Positions 35,151-43,637 are shown, counted from the stretch's first letter. The stretch: DNA of 64,000 bases from Gemmata massiliana (GCF_901538265.1 NZ_LR593886.1:8205738-8269737); one strand, 5' to 3'. Notes: generated by a model not told the origin, from the sequence alone. Program-made: numbers and translations.

Positions 35151-35251
35151 ACCAGGAAACTGCGTGCGCCGTCCAACTTGCGCCGCTTACCCACACGAAA
35201 GATAGAGTAGCCCCCGGGCCGGTATCGGCCGCATAATAGGGCACAGAGAAA

Positions 35252-35293
35252 AGTGCGCTCGGGTTCCGGTCACGATTGGAACCCGAGCGCACT
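35252..35293 (+). promoter_or_regulatory. 16-bp perfect hairpin in the leader of the ThuA gene
   Basis: Stem 35252-35267 with 35278-35293, perfect over 16 bp, with a 10-base loop. It ends 10 bases before the AAGGAG ribosome site (35304-35309) of the plus-strand ThuA gene. It could be an RNA leader structure or an operator between the two divergent genes. It is unlikely to be a terminator, since both neighbouring genes point away from it. Confidence 0.55.
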
Positions 35294-35317
35294 GCAACTA
35301 TCCAAGGAGCAATGTCG

Positions 35318-36211
35318 ATGTCACTCTCCCGACGCGCGTTCCTAGCCACGAGCGCCGCGGTCACCCTTCATTCGTCACTTGCCTATGCTGCGGACAAGAA
35401 AAAGAAGCTCGTGATGATCGCGGGGTCGCCGAGCCACGGCCCCGGCGATCACGAGTTCAACGCGGGCGTGCGCCTGCTCGATAAGTGCCTGAAGGAGTAC
35501 CCGGGGCTGGAAACGGTCGTCTTCCTCAACGGCTACCCGAAGGACGATTCCGCGCTCGACACCGCCGACGCGATCCTCTGCTACGCGGACGGCGGGGCGA
35601 ACCACCCGCTCGTGCGCGAGAAGCGGCTCGAACGCATCGGCAAGTTGATGGCGAAGGGCGTCGGGCTGATGTGCGCGCACTACGGCGTCGAGGTGCCCAA
35701 AGACCTGGGCGGTCCGGAGTTCAAGGACTGGATCGGCGGGTACTACGAACACATGTACTCGTGCAACCCGATGTGGTCACCGGAGTTCAAGGAGTTCCCC
35801 AAGCACCCGATCGCGAACGGCGTAAAGCCCTTCAGCGTGAAGGACGAGTGGTACTTCAACATGCGGTTCCGCGACGAGATGAAGGGCATCACGCCCATCC
35901 TCTCTGCGAAGCCTGCCGACACCGTGCGTGACGGCCCTTACGTGTATCCACAGGGGCCGTACAAGCACATTCAGGCCGCCAAGGGGCAGCCCGAAACGAT
36001 GATGTGGGCGCTCGAACGCGAGAACGGCGGACGCGGCGTCGGGTTTACCGGTGGGCACCACCACCGCAACTGGAAGGACGACAACTGCCGCAAGGTCGTG
36101 CTGAACGCGCTCGTGTGGCTCTGCAAGCTCGACGTACCGAAAGACGGCGTGAAGTCCGAAGTGACCGAAGAAGACATGCGCGCCAACTTGGACCCGAAGG
36201 GAAAGAAGTAG
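35318..36211 (+). CDS. ThuA domain protein with Tat-type signal
   Basis: A 297-residue exported protein. 'SLSRRAFLATSAAVTLHSSL' is a twin-arginine signal. The mature part is a ThuA domain, a class I glutamine-amidotransferase-like fold seen in trehalose-utilisation proteins ('KKKLVMIAGSPSHGPGDHEF', 'KGVGLMCAHYGVEVPKDLGG', 'GFTGGHHHRNW'). Activity is not established for this family. Two ATGs, 35312 and 35318, are close together. The AAGGAG at 35304-35309 is only 2 bases from the first but 8 from the second, so 35318 is favoured. Convergent with yidD through a shared hairpin. Confidence 0.82.
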   Translation: MSLSRRAFLATSAAVTLHSSLAYAADKKKKLVMIAGSPSHGPGDHEFNAGVRLLDKCLKEYPGLETVVFLNGYPKDDSALDTADAILCYADGGANHPLVREKRLERIGKLMAKGVGLMCAHYGVEVPKDLGGPEFKDWIGGYYEHMYSCNPMWSPEFKEFPKHPIANGVKPFSVKDEWYFNMRFRDEMKGITPILSAKPADTVRDGPYVYPQGPYKHIQAAKGQPETMMWALERENGGRGVGFTGGHHHRNWKDDNCRKVVLNALVWLCKLDVPKDGVKSEVTEEDMRANLDPKGKK

Positions 36212-36229
36212 GCAAACGACTGGTATGAG

Positions 36230-36261
36230 CCGGCCGGTAGAGGAGCGTACCCACCGGCCGG
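36230..36261. terminator. Bidirectional terminator between ThuA and yidD
   Basis: A 9-bp stem CCGGCCGGT/ACCGGCCGG (36230-36238 with 36253-36261). A further outer pair GTAGGC/GCCTAC (36208-36213 with 36264-36269) includes the TAG stop codons of both convergent genes. The symmetry suggests shared termination, although no thymine run is present. Confidence 0.5.
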
Positions 36262-36265
36262 TCGC

Positions 36266-36514
36266 CTACGGTGGATCGTACCCACCCTTATTCCACGGGT
36301 TGCAACGGCAGATGCGCCACGCGCCTTTCGCGCACCCGTAGATCGGGCCGTGCTTCTTCACCGAGAGAATGAAGTATTCGCTGCACCCCGGATAGAAGCG
36401 GCACATCGGCGGCAGGATCGGGCGAATCAACTTCTGGTACCCGCGCACGCACACGATCATCACCGCGCCGAACGCGAGCGCCGGTCCGCGCCAGAGCCAG
36501 GAGAGGGACTTCAC
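36266..36514 (-). CDS. yidD: Membrane protein insertion efficiency factor YidD
   Basis: An 82-residue protein matching YidD over its full length: 'VRGYQKLIRPILPPMCRFYP', 'GCSEYFILSVKKHG' and 'RICRCNPWNKGGYDPP', including the conserved cysteines. YidD assists YidC-dependent insertion of membrane proteins. The start is a GTG that overlaps the rnpA stop (GTGA), so translation is probably coupled. No yidC gene lies in the window, although rnpA-yidD-yidC order is common in bacteria. Confidence 0.92.
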   Translation of the reverse strand: MKSLSWLWRGPALAFGAVMIVCVRGYQKLIRPILPPMCRFYPGCSEYFILSVKKHGPIYGCAKGAWRICRCNPWNKGGYDPP

Positions 36515-37155
36515 GAGGGATTGCCCTCGTTGGGGGCAGAACCTCCAACATCTCCCTTCCCTTCAGGGAGAGAGGACGGCGGGGTAGGTTGCGGCTGTAA
36601 CCCCTCCCCAACCCCTCCCCTAAACGGAGAGGGGCTTAAAACGGCCGTAGATTGCGTTGTGTCTGTTGGATTTTGCTCTGTTCCCCCTTCCTTCTTAGGG
36701 AAGGGGGTTAGGGGGTTAGGTTGCCTTTGCTCCCCCTTCCCTTTAGGGAGGGGGGACGGGGGGAGAGGTTGCCCCGGCCGGGGGCGTGGACCGTCGCGCA
36801 GTTTCCGCGATGCCTGGTTCGCCAGCTTCACCAGCGACGCCTTGAGCGCGTCGATGGCCGGGTACGGTCCCGGGCGCGGGATCATGATGTAGTCCGCGCC
36901 CGGTGGCAGGTCGTGCTGCACGAGGCGGAACGCTTCGCGGAACAGGCGCTTGTAGCGGTTGCGCACAACCGCGTTGCCCACCTTTCGCGACACGGAGCAG
37001 CCGAGCCGCGGGTGCGGGAGGTCGTTCTCGCACGCATACACGATCAACAGCCCGTCCGCGGACGAGCGCTTCCGCGCGTAGCACCGCTCGAACTCCGCAG
37101 GAGTCTTCATGTGGTGCGTTTGCGGGAACGTCAGTGGCTTGTCGGGCGCGGTCAT
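36511..37155 (-). CDS. rnpA: Ribonuclease P protein component with repeat-derived tail
   Basis: A 214-residue RnpA; the usual length is about 110-130. The normal domain is complete by about residue 120, with the RNA-binding block 'RLGCSVSRKVGNAVVRNRYK' and 'RLFREAFRLVQHDLPPGADY'. It binds RNase P RNA and helps cleave pre-tRNA 5' leaders. The last 90 or so residues are encoded by a run of dispersed palindromes (36540-36775) and read as 'PSPLPKGKGE', 'LTPFPKKEGG', 'LSPSPFRGGVGEG' and 'PSSLPEGKGD'. This looks like a repeat that inserted near the 3' end and was translated in frame. The gene lies between a DnaJ-like gene and yidD. Confidence 0.9.
   Translation of the reverse strand: MTAPDKPLTFPQTHHMKTPAEFERCYARKRSSADGLLIVYACENDLPHPRLGCSVSRKVGNAVVRNRYKRLFREAFRLVQHDLPPGADYIMIPRPGPYPAIDALKASLVKLANQASRKLRDGPRPRPGQPLPPSPLPKGKGEQRQPNPLTPFPKKEGGTEQNPTDTTQSTAVLSPSPFRGGVGEGLQPQPTPPSSLPEGKGDVGGSAPNEGNPS
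36540..36775 (+). repeat. Palindromic repeat array inside the rnpA 3' end
   Basis: Four palindromes are arrayed here: near 36550-36573 (CTCCCTTCCCTTCAGGGAGAG), 36610-36636, 36684-36710 (CCCCCTTCC...GGAAGGGGG) and 36731-36756. The middle pair and its spacer match the unit at 15260-15382 in order and orientation. The array is read in frame by the minus-strand rnpA gene. Units of this family elsewhere in the window are outside genes. Confidence 0.75.
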
Positions 37156-37180
37156 ATCTCAATTCGCTACACGAAGGGAA

Positions 37181-38116
37181 TCACACCCACGGAGCTTCCG
37201 TGCGCAGATTCTGTGGGTTCAGTTTCGCGAACTCCTCGATCAGTTCGCGGCTCTTGTCGTCGACTTTCCCGCTCGGCACTTCCACTTTGAAGACCAGATA
37301 CTGGTCGCCGCCCGAGACTCCCTTCCCACGCAGACGCAGTTTCCGACCGCTTGACGTTCCTGGCGGAACGGTGACGGTCAGTAGCGCCAGTTTGCTCCCG
37401 TCGAGCGTGGGAACGTCCACCTTCGCGCCGAGAACCGCTTCGACCACCGTGAGCGGCACGTCGAGATAGAGATCGTTGCCTTCGCGTCGGAAGAACGGGT
37501 GCGGGGCGATCTTCACTTTGAGTAGCACCTCGGGTCCGCCGGTCGCGTCGGCCGGTACGCGGAGCCGCTTCCCCTCTTCGATCCCCGCGGGCACCTTCAC
37601 GTCGATCCGGCGCCCGCCGACCTCCAGCGCGACGCTCCCGCCGTTCGCGGCCACGTCGAACGGGACCGTCACTTCGGACTCGATCGGCTCGGCGTGGCGG
37701 CTCCGCGTTCGGGTTTTGCGCTTGCCGCCGCCGAAGATGTCGCTCAAATCCGGGCCGCCCTGCCCGCCCATCCCGCCACCGAACATGTCAAAGAGGCGCT
37801 GGGCGGCTTCCGGGTCCATCGCGCCGCCACCCGCCCCCGGGAAACCGCCTCCGGGAAACCCGCCGCCCGGGAAACCGCCCCCAGAAAAGCCGCTCTGCGG
37901 GCCAGCGAAACCGAACTGGTCGTACTGCGATTTCTTGTTCGCGTCGCCGAGAATGTCGTGCGCGGCCTGGACTTCCTTGTAACTGGCGTCGGCCTGCTTG
38001 TCGCCCGGGTTGCGGTCCGGGTGGTACTTCTTCGACAGCTTCCGGTACGCCTTGTTGATCTCGTCCGGCGTGGCGGATTTAGAGACACCGAGCACTTCGT
38101 AAGGGTCGCGGGGCAT
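37181..38116 (-). CDS. DnaJ-type co-chaperone (CbpA-like)
   Basis: A 311-residue J protein. Residues 1-70 are a J domain with the HPD motif ('KYHPDRNPGDKQA'), which stimulates DnaK ATPase. A Gly/Phe/Pro-rich linker follows ('GGGFPGGGFPGGGFPGAGGG'). The C-terminal half is the DnaJ substrate-binding domain ('GGRRIDVKVPAGIEEGKRLR', 'PHPFFRREGNDLYLDVPLTV'). The zinc-finger domain of true DnaJ is absent, which makes it CbpA-like. It is 25 bp upstream of rnpA on the same strand, so the three genes DnaJ-like, rnpA and yidD probably form one unit. Confidence 0.9.
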   Translation of the reverse strand: MPRDPYEVLGVSKSATPDEINKAYRKLSKKYHPDRNPGDKQADASYKEVQAAHDILGDANKKSQYDQFGFAGPQSGFSGGGFPGGGFPGGGFPGAGGGAMDPEAAQRLFDMFGGGMGGQGGPDLSDIFGGGKRKTRTRSRHAEPIESEVTVPFDVAANGGSVALEVGGRRIDVKVPAGIEEGKRLRVPADATGGPEVLLKVKIAPHPFFRREGNDLYLDVPLTVVEAVLGAKVDVPTLDGSKLALLTVTVPPGTSSGRKLRLRGKGVSGGDQYLVFKVEVPSGKVDDKSRELIEEFAKLNPQNLRTEAPWV

Positions 38117-38262
38117 TGGGGATGACTATTGGTGAATGAAGCGCCGCTCCGTGCGGCTTGGTAAATTGTAGTGTTCCGGCCAACCGAACCGAAACCTCGT
38201 TCGTTTAGATTGGTACGGCGCCTGCTCGGATTCAGGGTCTCGCCCCTCGGATCGGGGAACTC

Positions 38263-39135
38263 ATGCGGCCTCACAAGACGCGCGGATTTACACTGATTGA
38301 ATTACTGGTAGTCATCGCGATCATCGCGGTACTTATCGGGTTATTGCTCCCCGCGGTGCAAAAAGTGCGGGCCGCGGCCGCGCGTATCTCGTGCAGTAAC
38401 AACCTGAAACAAACGGCACTTGCGCTGCACGCCTTCGCGGGAGACAACGAGCGGTTCCCGTCCGCGTTCGCGGGGCCGGATTTCAACGGCTCATGGAGCT
38501 GGTCCGCGCACCTGCTCCCCTACATCGAACAGGACAATCTCTTTAAACAACTCGGAGTGAGCGCTAACACGCGGTTCGGCGGCGGTCTGGTACTCGTTAA
38601 CGCGACCGACGTTCCGGGCAGTTTAAGCCAGGTCAAAATCAAGACGTTCCTGTGCCCCGCGGACAGCGCCCCGGAGATCAACCCGCAACGGCAGAACCAC
38701 GCGACCTCGAACTACCGCGCGGTGTGCGGCCCGTACACACTCCCAACGATCCAGATGAACTTCGACTTCGGCGGCATCATGTACCAGAACAGCCGCACGC
38801 GGATCACGGACATTACTGACGGCACGTCCAACACGCTACTCGTCGGCGAGTGCATCTTCGACGTGTCCACGCAGAAGCGCGCCGCGATCTGGGCCGGAAT
38901 GAGCGGTCAGCCCAGTGCGATCGTGCAAACCAGCGACACGATGTGGTGGCTGGACGCCGACACGTCGCGTGTCAATGGCTCGGCCGCGCAAGCGTTCAGT
39001 TCGCGGCACAGCGGCGGGGCACAGTTCGGGTTCGCCGACGGCTCTGTGCGGCTCCTCCGGGACTCCAGCGACCCGGCACAACTCCGGTGGCTAGCGGGAC
39101 GTGCAGACGGAATGGTTGTGAGCACGGATTACTGA
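38263..39135 (+). CDS. DUF1559 type II pseudopilin-like protein
   Basis: A 290-residue protein with a type IV pilin-like leader: 'RGFTLIELLVVIAIIAVLIG' has the prepilin peptidase site (G before F) and Glu5. The remainder is the DUF1559 domain ('ISCSNNLKQTALALHAFAGD' and C-terminal 'AQAFSSRHSGGAQFGFADGS'). This family is expanded in planctomycetes, where it is thought to be attached to the envelope by a pseudopilus-type route. No secretion genes are adjacent. Confidence 0.9.
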   Translation: MRPHKTRGFTLIELLVVIAIIAVLIGLLLPAVQKVRAAAARISCSNNLKQTALALHAFAGDNERFPSAFAGPDFNGSWSWSAHLLPYIEQDNLFKQLGVSANTRFGGGLVLVNATDVPGSLSQVKIKTFLCPADSAPEINPQRQNHATSNYRAVCGPYTLPTIQMNFDFGGIMYQNSRTRITDITDGTSNTLLVGECIFDVSTQKRAAIWAGMSGQPSAIVQTSDTMWWLDADTSRVNGSAAQAFSSRHSGGAQFGFADGSVRLLRDSSDPAQLRWLAGRADGMVVSTDY

Positions 39136-39207
39136 CGAACCTCCGCTCCGGTGGTTGTGTCCGTGCGGCATGGCTCCGTCCACGAACACAACACCCCGGG
39201 AGTGCAT

Positions 39208-40026
39208 ATGCACGAAGAGGCCGGTTTCCTGTCCGTGATCCGCCAATCGCCCGCCGACAACACCGCCCGACTCGTATTCGCCGACTGGCTCGACGAACAA
39301 GACGACCCGAACTGCAAAATCAAAGCCGACTTCATCCGTCTCGAACTCCACATAGCAACAGCCGAACAGGGCCTAACTCGGCTCCGGTGGTCCCAACGGC
39401 TTCAAAACCTTGCAGCGCAAATTGCCCCTCGGTGGCTCGCTATTGTAAGTCGTCCGAGACTCGAATCCTGTCGAATGTCGCTCGGCTGCCCGAGCCAGTG
39501 GGAACAGCTTACACCCACGGATGATGCGAAGGTGCGATTCTGCGCTGTGTGTAAGAAAGGCACCCACTATTGCGAAACTCTTCAAGAAGCCCAAAATTAC
39601 GCAGCGAACGGTGACACGATCGCCGTGACACCTGCTCTGGCGCGGTGGCTGTTCGATCGGCCGCCGCAACCGGGGCCGCCAAAGTACCTGGCTCCTCCGA
39701 GGCGGTTGAGGCAAATTGCGCTGGGCGCGGTTCGGCGATCAGCTCCTGGCCGAACTCCGCTACCTGTTCGAGCAAGTCACGTCAACGAGCCGATTAGCCT
39801 TATTCTGGGCGTAGTCGAACGAGTTAATCGACCGGTGACCAATCCGCCAACCGCCACCGAAGAGACTCCAGAACAAACACCAACGAACGATTCGCCCCAG
39901 TGGGAACCAGACCCACAGACCGGAAGTTGCGACAACACGGGGCGCAAAAGTCGACAACAGAAACGCCAAAAGGGACGCAATCAGAATCGCCGTATCGAGC
40001 GCGAGAACTGGGAAGAGACGGACTAA
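39208..40026 (+). CDS. TIGR02996 domain protein
   Basis: A 272-residue protein. Residues 1-50 form the TIGR02996 domain ('FLSVIRQSPADNTARLVFAD', 'WLDEQDDPNCKIKADFIRLE'). A middle segment has 'CRMSLGCPSQWEQLTP' and 'FCAVCKKGTHYC', with four cysteines that may bind zinc. The last 60 residues are polar and basic with no fold I can name. The ATG at 39208 starts the domain cleanly; an earlier in-frame start adds about 19 residues. It follows the pseudopilin gene by 72 bp. Function unknown. Confidence 0.75.
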   Translation: MHEEAGFLSVIRQSPADNTARLVFADWLDEQDDPNCKIKADFIRLELHIATAEQGLTRLRWSQRLQNLAAQIAPRWLAIVSRPRLESCRMSLGCPSQWEQLTPTDDAKVRFCAVCKKGTHYCETLQEAQNYAANGDTIAVTPALARWLFDRPPQPGPPKYLAPPRRLRQIALGAVRRSAPGRTPLPVRASHVNEPISLILGVVERVNRPVTNPPTATEETPEQTPTNDSPQWEPDPQTGSCDNTGRKSRQQKRQKGRNQNRRIERENWEETD

Positions 40027-40041
40027 TCTAAGATCTGGGCG

Positions 40042-40737
40042 CTACGCTTGAACTGTAGCGCCCGGGGCGATTGCGGGTGCGGACATTCGGTAAAAGAACG
40101 CACACAGCGAGAGTGTCAGCACGGCCGCGAAGAAGCACCAGACCGAAACGAAGGCGTACTCGTAAACCGCCGCCGCAACGAGTAGTGCGCTGAGGAGCAT
40201 AAGCCCCGGGAGCCGCCCCAAAGTCTTCGGGCCGAACACCAGCGGCACCACCACCGACACGCTGTACAGCACGCGCAAGACCGACTGCGGAACGTGCCGC
40301 GGTAGAGGCGCATCGGAGTACGAGTACAGAATCGAATGGTGAACAACCCGGACCGACAAAAGCGAGTCCGGTCCGATCAGAAGCGGGAGATAGAACGCCC
40401 AGAACCACCCGGACGAAAGCACTGTGAGCGCAACGAAAAACCGTCTGGGACCGGGGCGTGTCTCATTCACCGCAGCGATAAACGGCAACCAGAAGGGCCA
40501 GAACGCGAGCGCGAAAAACAGGAACGCGAGCGCCCCCACACGGATTTGGGCGGGATCGCTCGCGTGCAGCCCGAGCCACACGACCCCTTCCGCGATCTGC
40601 TGAACGGCGAACGCCGGCGGCATCAACGCGATCGGGATCAGGCGCTGGTTCTTCAGCCACGCGGTCCGCAAACAGTAGCCCGCGGCCGGGATCAGCGCCC
40701 CTCCGACCGCGAAACTCGCTTCGGGTGAAAAACACAT
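40042..40737 (-). CDS. DUF6629-like multispanning membrane protein
   Basis: A 231-residue integral membrane protein with about seven hydrophobic helices. The N-terminus 'MCFSPEASFAVGGALIPAAG' is the signature of a bacterial membrane family that I believe is DUF6629. No catalytic residues are evident. It is the last gene of a probable three-gene unit with the two DUF4058-type genes (gaps of 20 and 30 bp). Function unknown. Confidence 0.75.
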   Translation of the reverse strand: MCFSPEASFAVGGALIPAAGYCLRTAWLKNQRLIPIALMPPAFAVQQIAEGVVWLGLHASDPAQIRVGALAFLFFALAFWPFWLPFIAAVNETRPGPRRFFVALTVLSSGWFWAFYLPLLIGPDSLLSVRVVHHSILYSYSDAPLPRHVPQSVLRVLYSVSVVVPLVFGPKTLGRLPGLMLLSALLVAAAVYEYAFVSVWCFFAAVLTLSLCAFFYRMSAPAIAPGATVQA

Positions 40738-40767
40738 TTCAGCGGCTCTCGGTGAACCGTCGGTTCT

Positions 40768-41487
40768 TCAAGAAACGGTGCCGCGCTCGCAAGCCGCCGC
40801 GTAGGTGGCTTCGAGGTCGAGCTTCAGGTTCATCGCCCCACGAATCGGGACTGGGACCGTGGGCAGCGGGAACCCCGACGCGACCGTGTGGTGCCACACC
40901 GCGAACTGCTCCGCGCCGCCCTGCACTTGGGGGTGAACGACGAGCACAGGGGCGTCGGTGCCGCGTGGCCGCTTGGTGATCGGGTATACCCCCACCAAAC
41001 TGTGCAGGTGCGTGGCCCAGCTCGCGGGACCGGGTAGCGCGTCCACGATGACCACGCCCGCGCCGCGCGACATGAGCGCGGCCGCGCGCACGGCAAATGC
41101 GAGCGACGAGTCGGAGTCGGCCTTGTTGTCCGGGGTCACGAACATCACCACGGCTGTAACGCGCCGACCGTGGTGCGCATCGGACACGTTCACGCCCACG
41201 CGGTCGGTGAACCGGGCCGGCGCAACGAACGTCGGCGCCGGCGGGTCGAACGCGGGGTACTTCTGGTCCGTGTCCTGCCCGCCGGCGCTCACCACCGGTG
41301 GCCCTTGGGCGAAGCCCGCGATCTCCTCGCCCGTTTTCAGGCGCGTGCGGTCGAGTGGCTCTGCGCGAAACCGCTCGGTGTTCGGCAGTTGCGCGTTCAG
41401 GGCGTCGGCAACGCACGCGGACCAGTTCACCAGGAACGCGAACGGGTCGCGATCGTTCTTCGTCCAGTCGATATCGAGCAGTGGCAT
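40768..41487 (-). CDS. DUF4058-like protein, divergent copy
   Basis: A 239-residue protein that aligns with its upstream neighbour at both ends ('MPLLDIDW', and 'LKLDLEATYAAACERG' against 'VRLDLEATYTEACARL'). In the middle, where the neighbour has 'VIAVIELVSESNKK', this copy has 'VTAVVMFVTPDNKA', so the acidic residue of that strand is gone. This suggests a paralogue that has lost or changed the activity. The start at 41487 lies 20 bp after the stop of the neighbour. Function unknown. Confidence 0.65.
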   Translation of the reverse strand: MPLLDIDWTKNDRDPFAFLVNWSACVADALNAQLPNTERFRAEPLDRTRLKTGEEIAGFAQGPPVVSAGGQDTDQKYPAFDPPAPTFVAPARFTDRVGVNVSDAHHGRRVTAVVMFVTPDNKADSDSSLAFAVRAAALMSRGAGVVIVDALPGPASWATHLHSLVGVYPITKRPRGTDAPVLVVHPQVQGGAEQFAVWHHTVASGFPLPTVPVPIRGAMNLKLDLEATYAAACERGTVS

Positions 41488-41507
41488 CAGGTATCCTTTA
41501 ATGGTGG

Positions 41508-42257
41508 CTATTCAGTAATACGGAGTCGCGCGCACGCTTCCGTGTAAGTGGCTTCCAGATCGAGGCGAACGCACCCGTAACCCTTGAGCGCGAGAGGTAC
41601 GGCCGGGAGCGTGGTTCCGACCGCGAGCGGCCAGGTCCAGAGGTCGATCAGGTCTTCTTTGTTCCGGCGCACCGGACGATATGCGGTGGCATAAATCCAC
41701 GGATCGTCCGGCATCAGAAACTTGTCGTCGTGCTCGGCCAAGCGGACGAGTTCGTTGTGCAGGTTCCAGTGCCGCGACGTCACGATGTCGACCACAACGA
41801 GGCCGATCCCCTTACCGAGGTAACTGAGGCACTTCGCGGCGAACTGTTCCCGCTCGTTGGCCTCTTTCTTGTTCGATTCGCTTACCAGTTCGATGACGGC
41901 GATCACGCGCGACGCTTTGAGCGTGTCGCGCACTTCCACGCGGTACTCGTCGGGGAACGTGGTGGGCATGACCAGTTCGGGCGCCGGTGGCGCGTAGACC
42001 TCGACTTCGGTCACGAGCGCCACGCCGTTGCCGGTGACCGGCTCGTCGCCGCGGGTTTCGTGACTCTCGGAGAGCCACTCGCGTTCGGCCACGTCCGCCG
42101 CGACGGACGGCCCGAGGCGCATCGGGGCCGAAGCGAGGAAGCGTTTCGGCAAGCGCCGGTTCAGGTCATCGGCGAGAGCCACCCCCCAGCGGGTGTGAAA
42201 CGTTTCCCACTCGTGCGCTTTCGCAATCGGTCCGTGAAAGTGGTCGAGCAGCGGCAT
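41508..42257 (-). CDS. DUF4058 family protein
   Basis: A 249-residue protein with the DUF4058 pattern: 'MPLLDHFHGPIAKAHEWETF', 'VALADDLNRRLPKRFLASAP', and the strand 'VIAVIELVSESNKKEANERE', which resembles the core of restriction-nuclease-like folds (E...N-K). The C-terminus is 'GYGCVRLDLEATYTEACARL'. The family is abundant in planctomycetes and cyanobacteria and has no proven function. First gene of a likely operon with a divergent paralogue and a membrane protein. Confidence 0.75.
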   Translation of the reverse strand: MPLLDHFHGPIAKAHEWETFHTRWGVALADDLNRRLPKRFLASAPMRLGPSVAADVAEREWLSESHETRGDEPVTGNGVALVTEVEVYAPPAPELVMPTTFPDEYRVEVRDTLKASRVIAVIELVSESNKKEANEREQFAAKCLSYLGKGIGLVVVDIVTSRHWNLHNELVRLAEHDDKFLMPDDPWIYATAYRPVRRNKEDLIDLWTWPLAVGTTLPAVPLALKGYGCVRLDLEATYTEACARLRITE

Positions 42258-42287
42258 CGGTCTTCTCCTGAGAACACCCGCCCCATT

Positions 42288-43637
42288 CTACTTCGCGCGG
42301 TTGCTGCCCCAGTAGTGGATCAGGTCGATGCGGGTGACGATGTCCACCACCGCGCCGTCGTTCGTGGCCAGCACGCCGGTGTAGCCCGCTAGCAAGAGCC
42401 GGTACGCTTCGTCCAGGTGCGTGCGGACGTCGAGGGTCGGGAGCGGGCGCGCCATCAGGTCGCTGATCGTCACCTTCGTCGGGTCTTTACCGTCGTGCAA
42501 AATACGGGCCAGTGAAACCTCCTGGACGCTGCCGACCGGTTTGCTTCCATCCATAACGGGCAACTGCGAGATGCCAGTCGCTTCCAGGAGCTGAATCGCC
42601 TGCTCCGCGGTCGCTTCCGGGGTAATCATCACCAGTTTGCGCTCACCGCGCTTCTTGAGCAGGTCACCGACCGAGTGCGCCGGGGCTTCCGTGAACGTGA
42701 GCTTGTTTTCGGCCAGCCAGCCGTCGTCGAAGAACTTGCTGAGGTAGTTGCGCCCGGTGTCGCACCCGAGCGCGACGATGAGTTGGCCCGGCCCCAGCCG
42801 GCGCGCGTAGCGGAGCGCGGCGGCGACGTTAGTACCGGTGCTGCCACCGAGGAGCATACCCTCACGCCGGGCCAGTTCGCGCGCGACGAAGAACGATTCC
42901 GCGTCGCCCACGCGAACCCAGTCGTCCACGTACTTACTCGAAAACGTCTTGGGAACAAAGTCCTCGCCGATCCCCTCCACCTTCCACGGTTTCGGCGTCC
43001 CGCCGGAGAGCACCGAGCCTTCCGGGTCGGCGCCGACGATCTTGATGTTCGGGTTCATCTCCTTCAGGTATTTGCCGACCCCGCTCACGGTACCGCCGGT
43101 GCCGACCCCGCACACGAACACGGTTACCTTGCCCTTGGTTTGCTCCCAGATTTCCGGGCCGGTCGTGCGGTAGTGGACCTCCGGGTTCGCGGCGTTCGTG
43201 AACTGGTTGGGGCGCCACGCTCCCGGGATCTCGCGCGCCAATCGATCGGCCACGCCGTTATAGCTCTCAGGGGAGTCCGGCGCCACGGCCGTCGGCGTGA
43301 TGACGACTTCCGCCCCGTAAGCTTTGAGCAACAGGATCTTCTCGTTCGACATCTTGTCCGGCAGCACGAAGATGCAGCGATAACCCTTCACGGCCGCGAC
43401 CATCGCTAGCCCCACACCCGTGTTACCCGCGGTGGCTTCGATGATGGTGCCACCGGGTCGGAGCGCGCCGCGCAGCTCCGCGTCCGCGATCATCGCCTGG
43501 GCCACGCGGTCCTTCACGCTCCCGCCGGGGTTGGCGAACTCCACCTTCACCGCGACCTTGGCCTGGAGCCCCTCGGTGAGCCGGTTGAGGAGCACCAGGG
43601 GCGTCCGGCCGACGGTATCGAGAACGGATTCGAGCAT
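42288..43637 (-). CDS. cbs: Cystathionine beta-synthase
   Basis: A 449-residue PLP enzyme that condenses serine and homocysteine. The catalytic lysine lies in 'NPGGSVKDRVAQAMIA', the PLP phosphate loop is 'GVGTGGTVSGVG', and 'EATAGNTGVGLAMVA' binds substrate. The C-terminal 120 residues hold two CBS motifs ('ATGISQLPVMDGSKPVGSVQ' and 'LLAGYTGVLATNDGAVVDIV'), which separates it from cysteine synthase and suggests nucleotide-type regulation. The ATG at 43637 gives the standard N-terminus. No other sulphur genes are near. Confidence 0.9.
   Translation of the reverse strand: MLESVLDTVGRTPLVLLNRLTEGLQAKVAVKVEFANPGGSVKDRVAQAMIADAELRGALRPGGTIIEATAGNTGVGLAMVAAVKGYRCIFVLPDKMSNEKILLLKAYGAEVVITPTAVAPDSPESYNGVADRLAREIPGAWRPNQFTNAANPEVHYRTTGPEIWEQTKGKVTVFVCGVGTGGTVSGVGKYLKEMNPNIKIVGADPEGSVLSGGTPKPWKVEGIGEDFVPKTFSSKYVDDWVRVGDAESFFVARELARREGMLLGGSTGTNVAAALRYARRLGPGQLIVALGCDTGRNYLSKFFDDGWLAENKLTFTEAPAHSVGDLLKKRGERKLVMITPEATAEQAIQLLEATGISQLPVMDGSKPVGSVQEVSLARILHDGKDPTKVTISDLMARPLPTLDVRTHLDEAYRLLLAGYTGVLATNDGAVVDIVTRIDLIHYWGSNRAK

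Noticed and set aside
33168-35210. A 680-codon open frame antisense to the kinase
   Set aside because: It is rich in Arg/Val/His without hydrophobic periodicity. The opposite strand encodes an intact kinase with all catalytic motifs.
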